Positions 29,848 to 39,183 of a stretch of DNA of 64,000 nt are shown here, piece by piece. How positions within the stretch are numbered: position 1 is the first letter of the stretch; every line of letters begins with the position of its first letter. The notes under the pieces were generated by a model that saw only the letters and a list, made by a program, of their open reading frames with translations, searched no databases and was not told the origin of the DNA. The DNA comes from Gluconobacter kondonii. GTDB taxonomy: Bacteria > Pseudomonadota > Alphaproteobacteria > Acetobacterales > Acetobacteraceae. Location: positions 1 to 64,000 of the forward strand of contig NZ_BEWP01000007.1 of NCBI RefSeq assembly GCF_002723995.1, in the 5' to 3' direction. Position numbers and translations under genes: made by a program.

Positions 29848-30852
29848 ATGAAGACAGAACCCATGCAGCGCGTATTTTCCGGCATTCAGCCAACCGGCAT
29901 TCCCCATCTGGGCAATTATCTCGGAGCAATCCGCAACTGGGTTACGCTGCAGGAAGACCACGACTGCGTCTTCTGTCTGGTGGACCTGCACTCCATCACG
30001 ATGCCCTGGGACCCGCAAACCCTGCGTGAACAGACACTCGGCTCAACAGCCTGCCTGCTCGCGGCCGGAATCGAACCCACACGTCTGTACAACCAGTCCG
30101 CCGTCAGCGCGCATGCCCGCCTCGGCTGGATTTTCAACTGCGTCTCACGCCTCGGCTGGCTCAACCGCATGACCCAGTTCAAGGACAAGGCTGGCAAGAA
30201 CCGCGAGAACCATTCGGCGGGCCTGTATGTCTATCCCAACCTGATGGCCGCTGACATTCTGGCCTTCCACGCAACCCGCGTCCCCGTCGGCGAAGACCAG
30301 CGCCAGCATATCGAACTTACCAACGATATCGGCCAGAAATTCAATCACGACATGGGCGTGGAGTTCTTCCCGCAAGTGGAAGCCTTCATTCCGCCTGCCG
30401 CGGCCCGCGTCATGAGCCTGCGCGACGGCAGCAAGAAAATGTCCAAGTCCGACCCGTCAGAACAGAGCCGCATCGTCCTGACCGACACGGCAGATGACAT
30501 CGCCTTGAAGATCCGCCGCGCCAAAACTGATTCCGAACCGCTCCCCAGCGAAATGGACGGTCTGAGCGAACGTCCGGAAGCCCGGAACCTCGTCTCCATC
30601 TATGCAGCCATGTCGAATGAAACACCGGCAGACATTCTGGCCCGTTTCAGCGGTCAGGGCTTTGGCCCGTTCAAGAACGCTCTCGCGGATCTTCTGGTGG
30701 AACGTCTGGCCCCGGTCGCCAGCGAAACACAGCGCCTACTTCAGGACGAAGCACATCTGCTCTCGGTTCTGCGTGCCGGTGCCGAACGTGCAAACAGCGT
30801 TTCGGAACCGATCGTTCAGGAAGCCGAACGCCTCGTCGGCTTCCTACGTTAA
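29848..30852 (+). CDS. trpS: Tryptophanyl-tRNA synthetase
   Basis: A 334-residue class I synthetase. HIGH equivalent PHLGNY in RVFSGIQPTGIPHLGNYLGA and KMSKS in KKMSKSDPS are both clear. An internal ATG at 29863 (MQRVFSG) gives the usual family N-terminus and may be the true start; neither has a strong ribosome-binding site. Convergent with lpxB, the stops being 4 nt apart with no terminator between. Confidence 0.95.
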   Translation: MKTEPMQRVFSGIQPTGIPHLGNYLGAIRNWVTLQEDHDCVFCLVDLHSITMPWDPQTLREQTLGSTACLLAAGIEPTRLYNQSAVSAHARLGWIFNCVSRLGWLNRMTQFKDKAGKNRENHSAGLYVYPNLMAADILAFHATRVPVGEDQRQHIELTNDIGQKFNHDMGVEFFPQVEAFIPPAAARVMSLRDGSKKMSKSDPSEQSRIVLTDTADDIALKIRRAKTDSEPLPSEMDGLSERPEARNLVSIYAAMSNETPADILARFSGQGFGPFKNALADLLVERLAPVASETQRLLQDEAHLLSVLRAGAERANSVSEPIVQEAERLVGFLR

Positions 30853-30856
30853 AATT

Positions 30857-32104
30857 TCAGAGGCTGGACGACCGGGAAACCGGTTCGTTCAGCAGATCCA
30901 TGATCTCGGCAGCCGCTGCATCGGCAGGCGTTCCCACAGGCGGCGCGAGCATCTCAAGCACGTCGGCAAATGCCATACGCTGCTTTTCCACCACCTGCGG
31001 ATCGCTCAACAGCTTCGAGACCATCTCGGCCAGCTTCTTCGGCGTGCAGTCTTCCTGAAGCAGTTCCGGCACAACTTCCCGACCAGCTAGCAGATTGACC
31101 ATCGCCACATGCGGCACTTTGATCAGACGCCGCGCGATTGTTGCCGTCACCGGATTGACCCGATACGTCACCGCCATCGGCACATTGCCCATCGCAAGCT
31201 CCAACGTAGACGTCCCTGACTTGGTCAGGGCGCACTGCGCTGCCGCAAAGGCATCGTGCTTGTCATGGATGTCCGTGACGATATGCGGCTGGATCGGCCA
31301 TTTGCGGATCAATTGACGGATCGTCGGCGCAATCACAGGCGCAACCGGGATCACAGGACAGATATCCGGATACTGCACCCGCAGTAGATCCAACATCTTA
31401 CGGAACACAGGCAGAAGCCGGGGCGCTTCCGAACGCCGACTGCCCGGCATCAGGATCACGACCGGCGCATGGGGCGGAATATTGTGCCTCAACCTGAACC
31501 GCTGCGCATTCCCCTGCCGAACACCGGACTGAAGCACCGGATGCCCGACAAACCGCCCCTCAAGTCCGCGTTTTGCAAACCATTCAGGCTCGAAAGGCAA
31601 CAGGCAAAGAAGCCTGTCCCACAGACCCGGAAATTCCTTGACCCGGCTTTCCCGCCAAGCCCAGACCTGCGGCGCCACATAATGAACGCGCTTGATCCCG
31701 GAACGCTCGATCTTCTGCAACAGCCGCAGGGCAAAACCCGGACTGTCGATCGTCACGACAAGATCGGGTTTCCGCAGTTCGATATCCTGCACGGCTTCGA
31801 GAAGCCGCTGCGACAGATGCCGCAGCCGGGGCAGAACCTCGACAAACCCCATCACCGCCAGATCGCTCATGGGAAACAGGCTGTGCAGCCCCAACGCTTC
31901 CATGCGCCCCCCGCCAACACCGGCAAAAACCAGCGACGGGTCCTGCGCATGAAGCGCCTGCATCAGGCGCGCGCCAATCACGTCTCCACTGGCCTCACCT
32001 GCCAGAATCCAGATCACCCGCCCATAACAGGGCAAAGGCGTGGTCTTTTGGGAAGGGTCCACCGTGGCCTGTCCGTCAGATCCGGATTCTGGAAGAGAGT
32101 TCAT
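30857..32104 (-). CDS. lpxB: Lipid-A-disaccharide synthase
   Basis: A 415-residue GT19 glycosyltransferase that makes the lipid A disaccharide from UDP-diacylglucosamine and lipid X at the inner membrane. Conserved blocks: WILAGEASGDVIGARLM, HYVAPQVWAWRESRVKEF, LMPGSRRSEAPRLLP, ALTKSGTSTLELA and MAVTYRVNP. Its ATG overlaps the pheT stop (ATGA), so it is translationally coupled to the pheST unit, an unusual linkage since lpxB more often sits with lpxD, fabZ and lpxA. Confidence 0.95.
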   Translation of the reverse strand: MNSLPESGSDGQATVDPSQKTTPLPCYGRVIWILAGEASGDVIGARLMQALHAQDPSLVFAGVGGGRMEALGLHSLFPMSDLAVMGFVEVLPRLRHLSQRLLEAVQDIELRKPDLVVTIDSPGFALRLLQKIERSGIKRVHYVAPQVWAWRESRVKEFPGLWDRLLCLLPFEPEWFAKRGLEGRFVGHPVLQSGVRQGNAQRFRLRHNIPPHAPVVILMPGSRRSEAPRLLPVFRKMLDLLRVQYPDICPVIPVAPVIAPTIRQLIRKWPIQPHIVTDIHDKHDAFAAAQCALTKSGTSTLELAMGNVPMAVTYRVNPVTATIARRLIKVPHVAMVNLLAGREVVPELLQEDCTPKKLAEMVSKLLSDPQVVEKQRMAFADVLEMLAPPVGTPADAAAAEIMDLLNEPVSRSSSL

Positions 32105-34569
32105 CGACGCAGTACTGCCCCTGTTGCCTTGAGAACCGCAGCTTCCACCGATTTGGAAACTGCTTCAAGCTGCGTATCCGTAAGACTCTCGGTCTGCGGC
32201 TGCAAGACCACTTCCACACCGAGCGAGCGATGCCCTTCCGGCAGACTGCCGCCTTCGAACACATCGAACAGACGCACATCCTGCACCAGATTGCGATCCG
32301 CCATCCGCACCGCTTTCAGAACGGCCTGGATTTCGACATCCGGTCCGGCAACGAAGGCAAAGTCACGTCGCACAGGCTGCAACGCCGACAGGACAGGCAC
32401 GGATTTCCGTTTGACCTTCGGCTGCGGCACCTGATCCAGATAGACTTCAAACGCCACCACGGTTCCGCTCAGGCCCAAGGCGCGTGCAACACGCGGATGC
32501 AATTCACCAAAGCTACCCAGGACCGTCTTCGGTCCCTGCCGGACCTGCCCTGACCGACCCGGATGATAGAAGCCCGGAGCATCCGCCGTCACGGAGAGTG
32601 CAGCTTCCGGCACGCCAAGCGCCACCAGAGCCGCCGACAGATCCGCCTTCGCATCCCACAAGGTTGCATCATGCGCGGCCACACCCGGCTCACGCGCTGT
32701 CTGTCCAGCCCGCAGTCCGGCAAGACGCAGATGCTGCCCTTCGGCATCAAAGCACGGTCCGACTTCGAACAGCGCACCTTCTCCCGAAACACCGAGGCCA
32801 CGCGCCAGATTGCGAGACAGCGCCCGCGCCAGATTGACCAATGGGGTCGGACGGAGCTGATCCAGATCCGTGGCGATCGGGTTCAGAAGATGCTGGGTCT
32901 CCGGCAGATCTCCGAACAGTGCAGCATCGTCCTGCGCCACAAAGGAAAAGCCGACTGTCTCAGTCAATCCACGCGCCGCACAGATCCGCCGAAGCAGAGC
33001 CGCACGGGCCTGAAGAGACGTCACAGCCGGAGCCGGAACCACCGTCACCTGCGGCAACGCGACCGCCGGGACATTGTCCAGCCCGTAAAGACGCAGCACT
33101 TCTTCAAGAAGATCGCACTCCGCCTCCATGGCCCGAACATGATCGGCAGCCTTCGCCGCCATAGCCTCATCCAGCGTCGGGGCCTGCGCCAGAACCTGTC
33201 CCGAAGCGACATCATTCCGCCAGGACGGCACAAGGAACGTCGCGGCGTCCGCCGTCTGCTCCGTCACCTCAAAGCCGAGATGTTCCAGAGCGCGTACGGC
33301 ATCTTCAGACGCGATATCCACGCCCCCCAACGTCTTCAGGCGCTCGAAACGCAACGTCGCGGTCCGCTTCCAGTCTGGCAGAGTGCCCGCTTCGATAATT
33401 TCGCTGACTTCACCGCCACACAGATCACGGATCATGACCGTGGCGGCTTCAAGCCCGTTGAGAACCTGTGCCGGATCAATCCCACGCTCGAAACGCTGGC
33501 GCGCATCGGTGTGAATGGCCAGACGACGTCCAGTCAGGGCAATCCGCACCGGATCAAATAAAGCAGATTCTACGAACACATCCGTCGTGTTCTCATCCAC
33601 ACCACTGCTCTCGCCGCCAATCAGCCCGGCAAGCGACTGCACCCCGGCTTCATCGACAATGACCATGTCCTCGGTTCCGAGCACATATTCGCGTCCGTCA
33701 AGGCCGGTGAAGGTCTCGCGAGCCGCGTGCGTCACCGTCAGCGTATCGCCTTTAAGTTTCGCAAGATCAAAGACATGCAGCGGTCGGCCAAGATCATATG
33801 TAAGGTAATTCGTTACATCGACGAGCGCCGAAATCGGCTTGACCCCAACGGCCTCCAAACGCCGCCGCAGCCAGTCCGGGCTCGGCCCGTTCTTCACATT
33901 CCGAATAACGCGCCCAACGATATACGGACAGGCCGGATGCTCGGTTTTCCATGCCAGCGGAGATGGAAAATCGCCTTCCACGGCTTCCGTAAGCCAGGGT
34001 TTGAGACGTCCGATGCCTCCTGCAGCCAGATCCCGCGCAATGCCACGAATGCTCAGCGCATCGCCACGATTGGGCGTAATCGCGATCTCGATAACCGGAT
34101 CGTCCAGTTCCGCATAGGCAGCATAGGACTCCCCAATCGGAGCTGCTTCGGAAAGCTCGGCAATCCCGTTGCTTTCCTCGCCCAGCCCCAGCTCCTTCAG
34201 GGAGCACAGCATTCCGTTGCTGTCCTGCCCGCGGATCTTGCCCTTCTTGATGGTGATATCGAGACCCGGAACATACGTCCCCGGCGTAGCGAAAATCACA
34301 TGCAGACCCGCGCGTGCATTCGGCGCACCACACACAACCTGCACGTCTTCAAAACCACCGCCAGCCGCCACACGACAGACCTGAAGCCGGTCCGCATCGG
34401 GATGACGATGCGCTTCGACAATCTTGGCCGTCCGGAAACCCACCAGACGGTCGGCAGGATTCTCAACGCCTTCGACCTCAAGCCCGATAACGTTCAGCCG
34501 GGCGCAGATGTCTTCAACAGAAGCCGTAAAATCAAGATGTTCACGCAGCCATGAAAGAGAGAACTTCAT
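32101..34569 (-). CDS. pheT: Phenylalanyl-tRNA synthetase beta chain
   Basis: An 822-residue subunit with all domains: N-terminal KFSLSWLREHLDF, tRNA-binding EMAP-like domain (GFRTAKIVEAHRHPDADRL), B3/B4 editing region (ALVDVTNYLTYDLGRPLHVFD), B5 (RRLAIHTDARQRFERGID), the catalytic-like core and a C-terminal anticodon-binding FDX-ACB domain. It forms an alpha2-beta2 enzyme with PheS, encoded 1 nt upstream, and also edits Tyr-tRNA(Phe). Confidence 0.97.
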   Translation of the reverse strand: MKFSLSWLREHLDFTASVEDICARLNVIGLEVEGVENPADRLVGFRTAKIVEAHRHPDADRLQVCRVAAGGGFEDVQVVCGAPNARAGLHVIFATPGTYVPGLDITIKKGKIRGQDSNGMLCSLKELGLGEESNGIAELSEAAPIGESYAAYAELDDPVIEIAITPNRGDALSIRGIARDLAAGGIGRLKPWLTEAVEGDFPSPLAWKTEHPACPYIVGRVIRNVKNGPSPDWLRRRLEAVGVKPISALVDVTNYLTYDLGRPLHVFDLAKLKGDTLTVTHAARETFTGLDGREYVLGTEDMVIVDEAGVQSLAGLIGGESSGVDENTTDVFVESALFDPVRIALTGRRLAIHTDARQRFERGIDPAQVLNGLEAATVMIRDLCGGEVSEIIEAGTLPDWKRTATLRFERLKTLGGVDIASEDAVRALEHLGFEVTEQTADAATFLVPSWRNDVASGQVLAQAPTLDEAMAAKAADHVRAMEAECDLLEEVLRLYGLDNVPAVALPQVTVVPAPAVTSLQARAALLRRICAARGLTETVGFSFVAQDDAALFGDLPETQHLLNPIATDLDQLRPTPLVNLARALSRNLARGLGVSGEGALFEVGPCFDAEGQHLRLAGLRAGQTAREPGVAAHDATLWDAKADLSAALVALGVPEAALSVTADAPGFYHPGRSGQVRQGPKTVLGSFGELHPRVARALGLSGTVVAFEVYLDQVPQPKVKRKSVPVLSALQPVRRDFAFVAGPDVEIQAVLKAVRMADRNLVQDVRLFDVFEGGSLPEGHRSLGVEVVLQPQTESLTDTQLEAVSKSVEAAVLKATGAVLRR

Positions 34570-34570
34570 G

Positions 34571-35641
34571 TCACACGCCCTCCGTCAGCGTGGCAGGCGA
34601 AAACGCCGAAAATCCATAATGACGCAGCCAGCGCAGGTCGCTCTCATAGAAAGAGCGCAAATCGGGGATGCCATTCTTCAGCATCGCCAGACGCTCTATT
34701 CCCATTCCGAACGCAAAGCCCTGCCATTCAGCCGGGTCCAGTCCGCAATTCGCCAGAACCCGCGGATGGATCATCCCCGAACCCAGAACCTCAAGCCAGT
34801 CAGACCCTCCGCCGATCTCGCCCGTCGCCTTCGACCAGCCGATATCGACTTCCATGGAAGGCTCAGTGAACGGAAAGTAAGAGGCCCGGAAACGAACAGG
34901 CAGGTTCGGCTTGTCGAAATAAACGCGCAGGAACTCGATCAGGCAGCCTTTGAGATGACCCAGCGTGATATTACGATCCACCACCAGACCTTCGCACTGA
35001 TGGAACATCGGCGAATGCGTGGCATCATGGTCGGCACGATACGTCCGGCCGGGTGCAATAATACGGATAGGAGGCTGTGAGCCGAGCATCGTGCGGATCT
35101 GCACGCCCGATGTCTGCGTCCGCAGCACCCGTGGCTCTCCGCCTTCAGTCTTTGGCGGCAGATAGAATGTGTCGTGCTCGGTCCGTGCAGGATGATGGTC
35201 CGGCGTGTTGAGCGCCGAGAAATTGTGCCACTGGCTCTCGATATCCGGTCCTTCGGCAACGGAAAAACCCATCGCGCCGAAAATGGCCGTCATTTCTTCA
35301 ATGGTGCGGCTGATGGGATGGATGGTGCCCGTCACAACCGCAGGCGCCGGCATCGTCACATCGACGCGCTCAGAGCGCAGACGGGCTTGAAGCGCCTCTT
35401 CCTCAAGATCACGACCACGCGCCTCGACAGCGGCCGTCAATTCGTCGCGCAGACGGTTCAGCGCCTGACCGCGCTCCTTGCGCTCCTCAGGTTCCAGCTT
35501 GCCGAGCTGCTTGAGCAAACCAGTCAACGCACCGGATTTACCCAGTGTCCCGACGCGGATCGCGTCCCACTGCGCACGGTCCTGCGCGCCAGCCAGCGCC
35601 GCCAGCGTGTCATTCCTGAGTATATCGAGATCGTCAGCCAT
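34571..35641 (-). CDS. pheS: Phenylalanyl-tRNA synthetase alpha chain
   Basis: A 356-residue class II catalytic subunit: N-terminal coiled coil, motif 2 around RTYRADHDATHSPMFHQ, FRASYFPFTEPSMEVD, and motif 3 GFAFGMGIERLAMLK. The start (35641) has AGGAGA about 9 nt upstream; the open frame extends further back through the terminator-like hairpin, which is chance. It follows rplT on the same strand, the conserved rpmI-rplT-pheST order without infC. Confidence 0.97.
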   Translation of the reverse strand: MADDLDILRNDTLAALAGAQDRAQWDAIRVGTLGKSGALTGLLKQLGKLEPEERKERGQALNRLRDELTAAVEARGRDLEEEALQARLRSERVDVTMPAPAVVTGTIHPISRTIEEMTAIFGAMGFSVAEGPDIESQWHNFSALNTPDHHPARTEHDTFYLPPKTEGGEPRVLRTQTSGVQIRTMLGSQPPIRIIAPGRTYRADHDATHSPMFHQCEGLVVDRNITLGHLKGCLIEFLRVYFDKPNLPVRFRASYFPFTEPSMEVDIGWSKATGEIGGGSDWLEVLGSGMIHPRVLANCGLDPAEWQGFAFGMGIERLAMLKNGIPDLRSFYESDLRWLRHYGFSAFSPATLTEGV

Positions 35642-35662
35642 ACCGCCCATCTCCTGCAGCAC

Positions 35663-35699
35663 AAAACAAAACGGGCCGTCCTGATAACAGGACGGCCCG
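35663..35699 (-). terminator. Terminator or attenuator between rplT and pheS
   Basis: A perfect 12-bp GC-rich stem (CGGGCCGTCCTG / CAGGACGGCCCG) with a 4-nt loop is followed on the minus strand by a T-rich tail TTTTGTTTT. It lies 22 nt before the pheS start. It either ends the rpmI-rplT message or attenuates pheST. No Phe-rich leader peptide is visible before it. Confidence 0.75.
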
Positions 35700-35741
35700 C
35701 CAGCCACCAGACCCCGAGGATGGGATCAAGCCGGAAAAAGC

Positions 35742-36098
35742 TCAGCCGAGAGCGGCCTGGGCCTTCTTCACGATTTCACCGAAAGCGGCGCTATCGTCAA
35801 AAGCGATGGCAGCGAGAACCTTACGGTCGATCTCGATGCCAGCCTTGTCCAGACCGTTGATGAAGCGGCTGTAGGTCAGACCGTGCTCGCGGACGGCAGC
35901 GTTGATACGCTGGATCCACAGGGCGCGGAAATCACGCTTCTTGTTGCGACGGTCACGATACGCATAACGCAGCGCCTTCTCGACGCGCTCGAGAGCAATG
36001 CGATAGTTCGTGGACGAACGGCCACGATAGCCCTTGGCGAGCCCGAGAACCTTCTTGTGACGGGCGTGCGACGTTACGCCCCGCTTGACACGTGCCAT
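35742..36098 (-). CDS. rplT: 50S ribosomal protein L20
   Basis: A 118-residue basic protein starting [19 protein letters not shown], the invariant L20 N-terminus that threads into 23S rRNA, with the compact helical C-terminal domain. L20 is needed for early 50S assembly and represses its own operon in E. coli and Bacillus. It follows rpmI by 14 nt. Confidence 0.98.
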   Translation of the reverse strand: MARVKRGVTSHARHKKVLGLAKGYRGRSSTNYRIALERVEKALRYAYRDRRNKKRDFRALWIQRINAAVREHGLTYSRFINGLDKAGIEIDRKVLAAIAFDDSAAFGEIVKKAQAALG

Positions 36099-36112
36099 AG
36101 TACCTTATCTCC

Positions 36113-36313
36113 TCAGAGCCCGTAGGGCGCCCACTGCTTGATTGTCTTCGCATCCATGTCCGTCATGGTCTGGGGACCACGGTTGGTGCGCTTCATCTTC
36201 TGCGGACGGTTGATAAGGCCATGGCGCTTGTTGCCCGGGCCGCACATCACTTTGCCGGTCGCGGTGATCTTGAACCGCTTCTTGACCGACGACTTGGTCT
36301 TCATCTTGGGCAT
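36113..36313 (-). CDS. rpmI: 50S ribosomal protein L35
   Basis: A 66-residue basic protein beginning [22 protein letters not shown], standard for L35. GAGGGAG precedes the ATG at the right distance. The same frame stays open to 36448, but this upstream part has no L35 similarity. Unlike many bacteria, infC is not upstream; the next gene on that side is divergent gcd. Confidence 0.97.
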   Translation of the reverse strand: MPKMKTKSSVKKRFKITATGKVMCGPGNKRHGLINRPQKMKRTNRGPQTMTDMDAKTIKQWAPYGL

Positions 36314-36623
36314 TTCGGTCTCCCTCGCCGTAAACGATTGGTCCCTCGCACAGTAGGGACTCTGCACGGCCGGGCATGCCACTCGTGGCCCGGACGCGTG
36401 CGCGGAAGCGGTGTCCTTATCGGAGGCCAAAGTATTCTGCAAGCGCATTATTTTCTTGAACGCTCAATCATAAGTGCCTCCTTTCCTCAAGTCACGACGA
36501 CGTGAATGTCCTCACAGTGACGTGAGCAAAGTGAACCTTCTGACATCTTGACCCTTGATATCCTTCCATGTGCTTTGTCCGGAAGTCACCGTGCTGCACC
36601 AGAACAACATCTTCAGGAACATC
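36314..36623. other. Divergent regulatory gap between rpmI and gcd
   Basis: This 310-nt stretch holds no convincing protein gene. It contains the probable rpmI promoter (36467-36495), a 6-bp hairpin GTCCCT/AGGGAC at 36341-36360 in the rpmI leader, and two short inverted repeats between 36492 and 36526 (TCACG-acga-CGTGA and CTCAC-agtgac-GTGAG). On the plus strand TTGACC at 36548 is a possible gcd -35, but the matching -10 is poor. Ribosome-binding AGGAAC precedes the gcd ATG. Confidence 0.5.
36467..36495 (-). promoter_or_regulatory. Probable rpmI-rplT promoter
   Basis: On the minus strand GTGACT and TATGAT are separated by exactly 17 nt, a good sigma-70-type pair. Transcription would start near 36460 and give a leader of about 145 nt before rpmI, long enough for L20-type autoregulation. 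The same bases also contain AAGGAGG followed by a 7-codon ORF, which conflicts with a start this far downstream. Confidence 0.45.
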
Positions 36624-39050
36624 ATGAGCACATCATCCCGGCCAGGGCTCTGGGCCCTGATAACGGCCGCGGTCTTCGCGCTTTGCGGCGCGATCCTTAC
36701 CGTAGGCGGCGCCTGGGTCGCCGCTATCGGCGGCCCACTCTATTACGTCCTCCTTGGCCTGGCACTTCTTGCCACGGCTTTCCTCTCATTCCGACGCAAT
36801 CCGGCTGCACTCTATCTGTTCGCAGTCGTCGTTTTCGCAACGGTCATCTGGGAACTCACAGTTGTCGGCCTCGACATCTGGGCCCTGATCCCGCGTTCGG
36901 ATATCGTCATCATTCTCGGCATCTGGCTGCTGCTGCCGTTCGTCTCCCGTCAGATCGGCGGAACGCGTACGACCATTCTGCCGCTCGCAGGTGCCGTTGG
37001 CGTTGCGGTGCTGGCCCTGTTCGCCAGCCTCTTCACGGACCCGCACGACATCAGCGGCGAACTACCGACGCAGATCGCAAATGCCTCCCCCGTCGACCCG
37101 GACAACGTCCCGGCCAGCGAATGGCACGCTTACGGCCGTACGCAGGCCGGTGACCGCTGGTCCCCGCTGAATCAGGTCAATGCATCGAACGTCAGCAACC
37201 TCAAGGTCGCATGGCATATTCATACGCACGATATGATGACGCCCAACGACCCGGGCGAAGCAACGAACGAAGCCACCCCGATCGAATTCAACAACACGCT
37301 TTACATGTGCTCCCTGCACCAGAAGCTGTTTGCGATCGACGGCGCGACCGGCAACGTCAAATGGGTCTATGATCCGAAACTCCAGATCAATCCCGGCTTC
37401 CAGCATCTGACCTGCCGTGGCGTCAGCTTCCACGAAACGCCGGCCAATGCGACCGATTCCGATGGCAATCCCGCTCCGACGGACTGCGCCAAGCGCATCA
37501 TCCTGCCGGTTAACGATGGCCGTCTGGTTGAAGTCGACGCGGACACGGGCAAGACCTGCTCGGGCTTCGGCACCAATGGCGAAATCGATCTGCGCGTTCC
37601 GAACCAGCCCTACACGACGCCCGGCCAGTACGAGCCGACGTCCCCGCCGGTCATTGCGGACAAGCTGATCATCGCCAACAGTGCGATCACCGATAACGGT
37701 TCGGTCAAGCAGGCTTCGGGCGCCACGCAGGCATTCGACGTCTATACCGGCAAGCGCGTCTGGGTCTTCGATGCCTCGAACTCCGACCCGAACCAGCTTC
37801 CGGATGAAAACCATCCTGTCTTCCATCCGAATTCTCCGAACTCCTGGATCGTGTCGTCCTACGACAAGAACCTGAACCTCGTTTACATTCCGATGGGCGT
37901 GGGCACTCCCGACCAGTGGGGCGGGTATCGCACGAAGGATTCCGAGCGTTTTGCTCCGGGCATCGTCGCGCTGAACGCAGACACGGGCAAGCTCGCCTGG
38001 TTCTACCAGACGGTTCATCACGATCTGTGGGACATGGACGTTCCGTCCCAGCCGAGCCTCGTGGATATTACGCAAAAGGACGGCACACTTGTTCCGGCCA
38101 TGTATATCCCGACCAAGACCGGCGATATCTTCGTCCTCGACCGTCGCACCGGCAAGGAAATTGTCGCAGCTCCGGAAACCCCCGTTCCCGGCGGCGCTGC
38201 TCCTGGCGATTACACCAACCCGACACAGCGGATGTCCAAGCTGACCCTGCGTCCGAAGAACCCGCTGAACGACTCCGATATCTGGGGCGGCACGATCTTC
38301 GACCAGATGTTCTGCAGCATCTATTTCCACAGCCTGCGCTACGAGGGCCCCTTCACGCCACCGTCGCTTCAGGGCTCGCTCATCTTCCCGGGCGATCTGG
38401 GAATGTTTGAATGGGGTGGCCTAGCCGTCGATCCGCAGCGTCAGGTGGCTTTTGCCAACCCAATCTCCCTGCCGTTCGTCTCCCAGCTGGTTCCTCGCGG
38501 ACCGGGCAACCCGCTCTGGCCTGAAGAAAACGCCAAAGGCACAGGCGGCGAAACCGGCCTGCAGCACAACTATGGCATTCCCTATGCCGTCAACCTGCAT
38601 CCGTTCCTGGATCCAGTGCTGCTGCCGCTCGGCATTAAGATGCCCTGCCGCACGCCGCCCTGGGGCTATGTCGCCGGTATTGACCTGAAGACCAACAAGG
38701 TCGTCTGGCAGCACCGCAACGGCACTCTGCGTGACTCGATGTATGGCAGCTCCCTGCCGATCCCGCTCCCGCCGATCAAGATCGGTGTCCCGAGCCTTGG
38801 TGGCCCGCTCTCCACGGCTGGCAACATCGGTATCCTGACGTCGTCCATGGATTACTACATCCGGGCTTACAACCTGACGACGGGTAAGGTCCTCTGGCAG
38901 GATCGTCTGCCGGCTGGTGCCCAGAACACTCCGATGACCTATGCCATCAACGGCAAGCAGTACATCGTGACCTATGCTGGCGGACACAACTCGTTCCCGA
39001 CCCGCATGGGCGATGACATCATCGCCTACGCCCTGCCCGATCAGAAATGA
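36624..39050 (+). CDS. gcd: Membrane-bound PQQ-dependent glucose dehydrogenase
   Basis: An 808-residue quinoprotein that oxidises glucose to gluconolactone on the periplasmic side and passes electrons to ubiquinone. The first 140 residues form about five transmembrane helices; the rest is an eight-bladed propeller with repeated tryptophan-docking motifs (AIDGATGNVKWVYD, DVYTGKRVWVFD, NLTTGKVLWQD). HHDLWDMD carries the presumed catalytic Asp, and PTKTGDIFVLDRR the PQQ-contacting Lys, by comparison with E. coli Gcd. Length equals the known Gluconobacter enzyme. Start chosen after AGGAAC. A strong terminator follows. Confidence 0.97.
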   Translation: MSTSSRPGLWALITAAVFALCGAILTVGGAWVAAIGGPLYYVLLGLALLATAFLSFRRNPAALYLFAVVVFATVIWELTVVGLDIWALIPRSDIVIILGIWLLLPFVSRQIGGTRTTILPLAGAVGVAVLALFASLFTDPHDISGELPTQIANASPVDPDNVPASEWHAYGRTQAGDRWSPLNQVNASNVSNLKVAWHIHTHDMMTPNDPGEATNEATPIEFNNTLYMCSLHQKLFAIDGATGNVKWVYDPKLQINPGFQHLTCRGVSFHETPANATDSDGNPAPTDCAKRIILPVNDGRLVEVDADTGKTCSGFGTNGEIDLRVPNQPYTTPGQYEPTSPPVIADKLIIANSAITDNGSVKQASGATQAFDVYTGKRVWVFDASNSDPNQLPDENHPVFHPNSPNSWIVSSYDKNLNLVYIPMGVGTPDQWGGYRTKDSERFAPGIVALNADTGKLAWFYQTVHHDLWDMDVPSQPSLVDITQKDGTLVPAMYIPTKTGDIFVLDRRTGKEIVAAPETPVPGGAAPGDYTNPTQRMSKLTLRPKNPLNDSDIWGGTIFDQMFCSIYFHSLRYEGPFTPPSLQGSLIFPGDLGMFEWGGLAVDPQRQVAFANPISLPFVSQLVPRGPGNPLWPEENAKGTGGETGLQHNYGIPYAVNLHPFLDPVLLPLGIKMPCRTPPWGYVAGIDLKTNKVVWQHRNGTLRDSMYGSSLPIPLPPIKIGVPSLGGPLSTAGNIGILTSSMDYYIRAYNLTTGKVLWQDRLPAGAQNTPMTYAINGKQYIVTYAGGHNSFPTRMGDDIIAYALPDQK

Positions 39051-39074
39051 TCTGACAGGACCACACAGGTCATG

Positions 39075-39110
39075 AAAAAGGGGAGGTGCCATCCGGCATC
39101 TCCCCTTTTT
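39075..39110. terminator. Bidirectional terminator after gcd
   Basis: A 16-bp stem with one G-U pair (39075-39090 with 39095-39110), a 4-nt loop, and A/T tracts at both ends, starting 24 nt after the gcd stop. Confidence 0.9.
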
Positions 39111-39183
39111 TGATGGCAGCGTACTGGCCACAGACATGTTCGTTACATATGGTAATAATTCGGTCGCAGACGAAAGACATGCC

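Noticed and set aside
36314-36448. 45-residue N-terminal extension of RpmI
   Set aside because: The extension has no L35 similarity and the ATG at 36313 has its own good ribosome-binding site.
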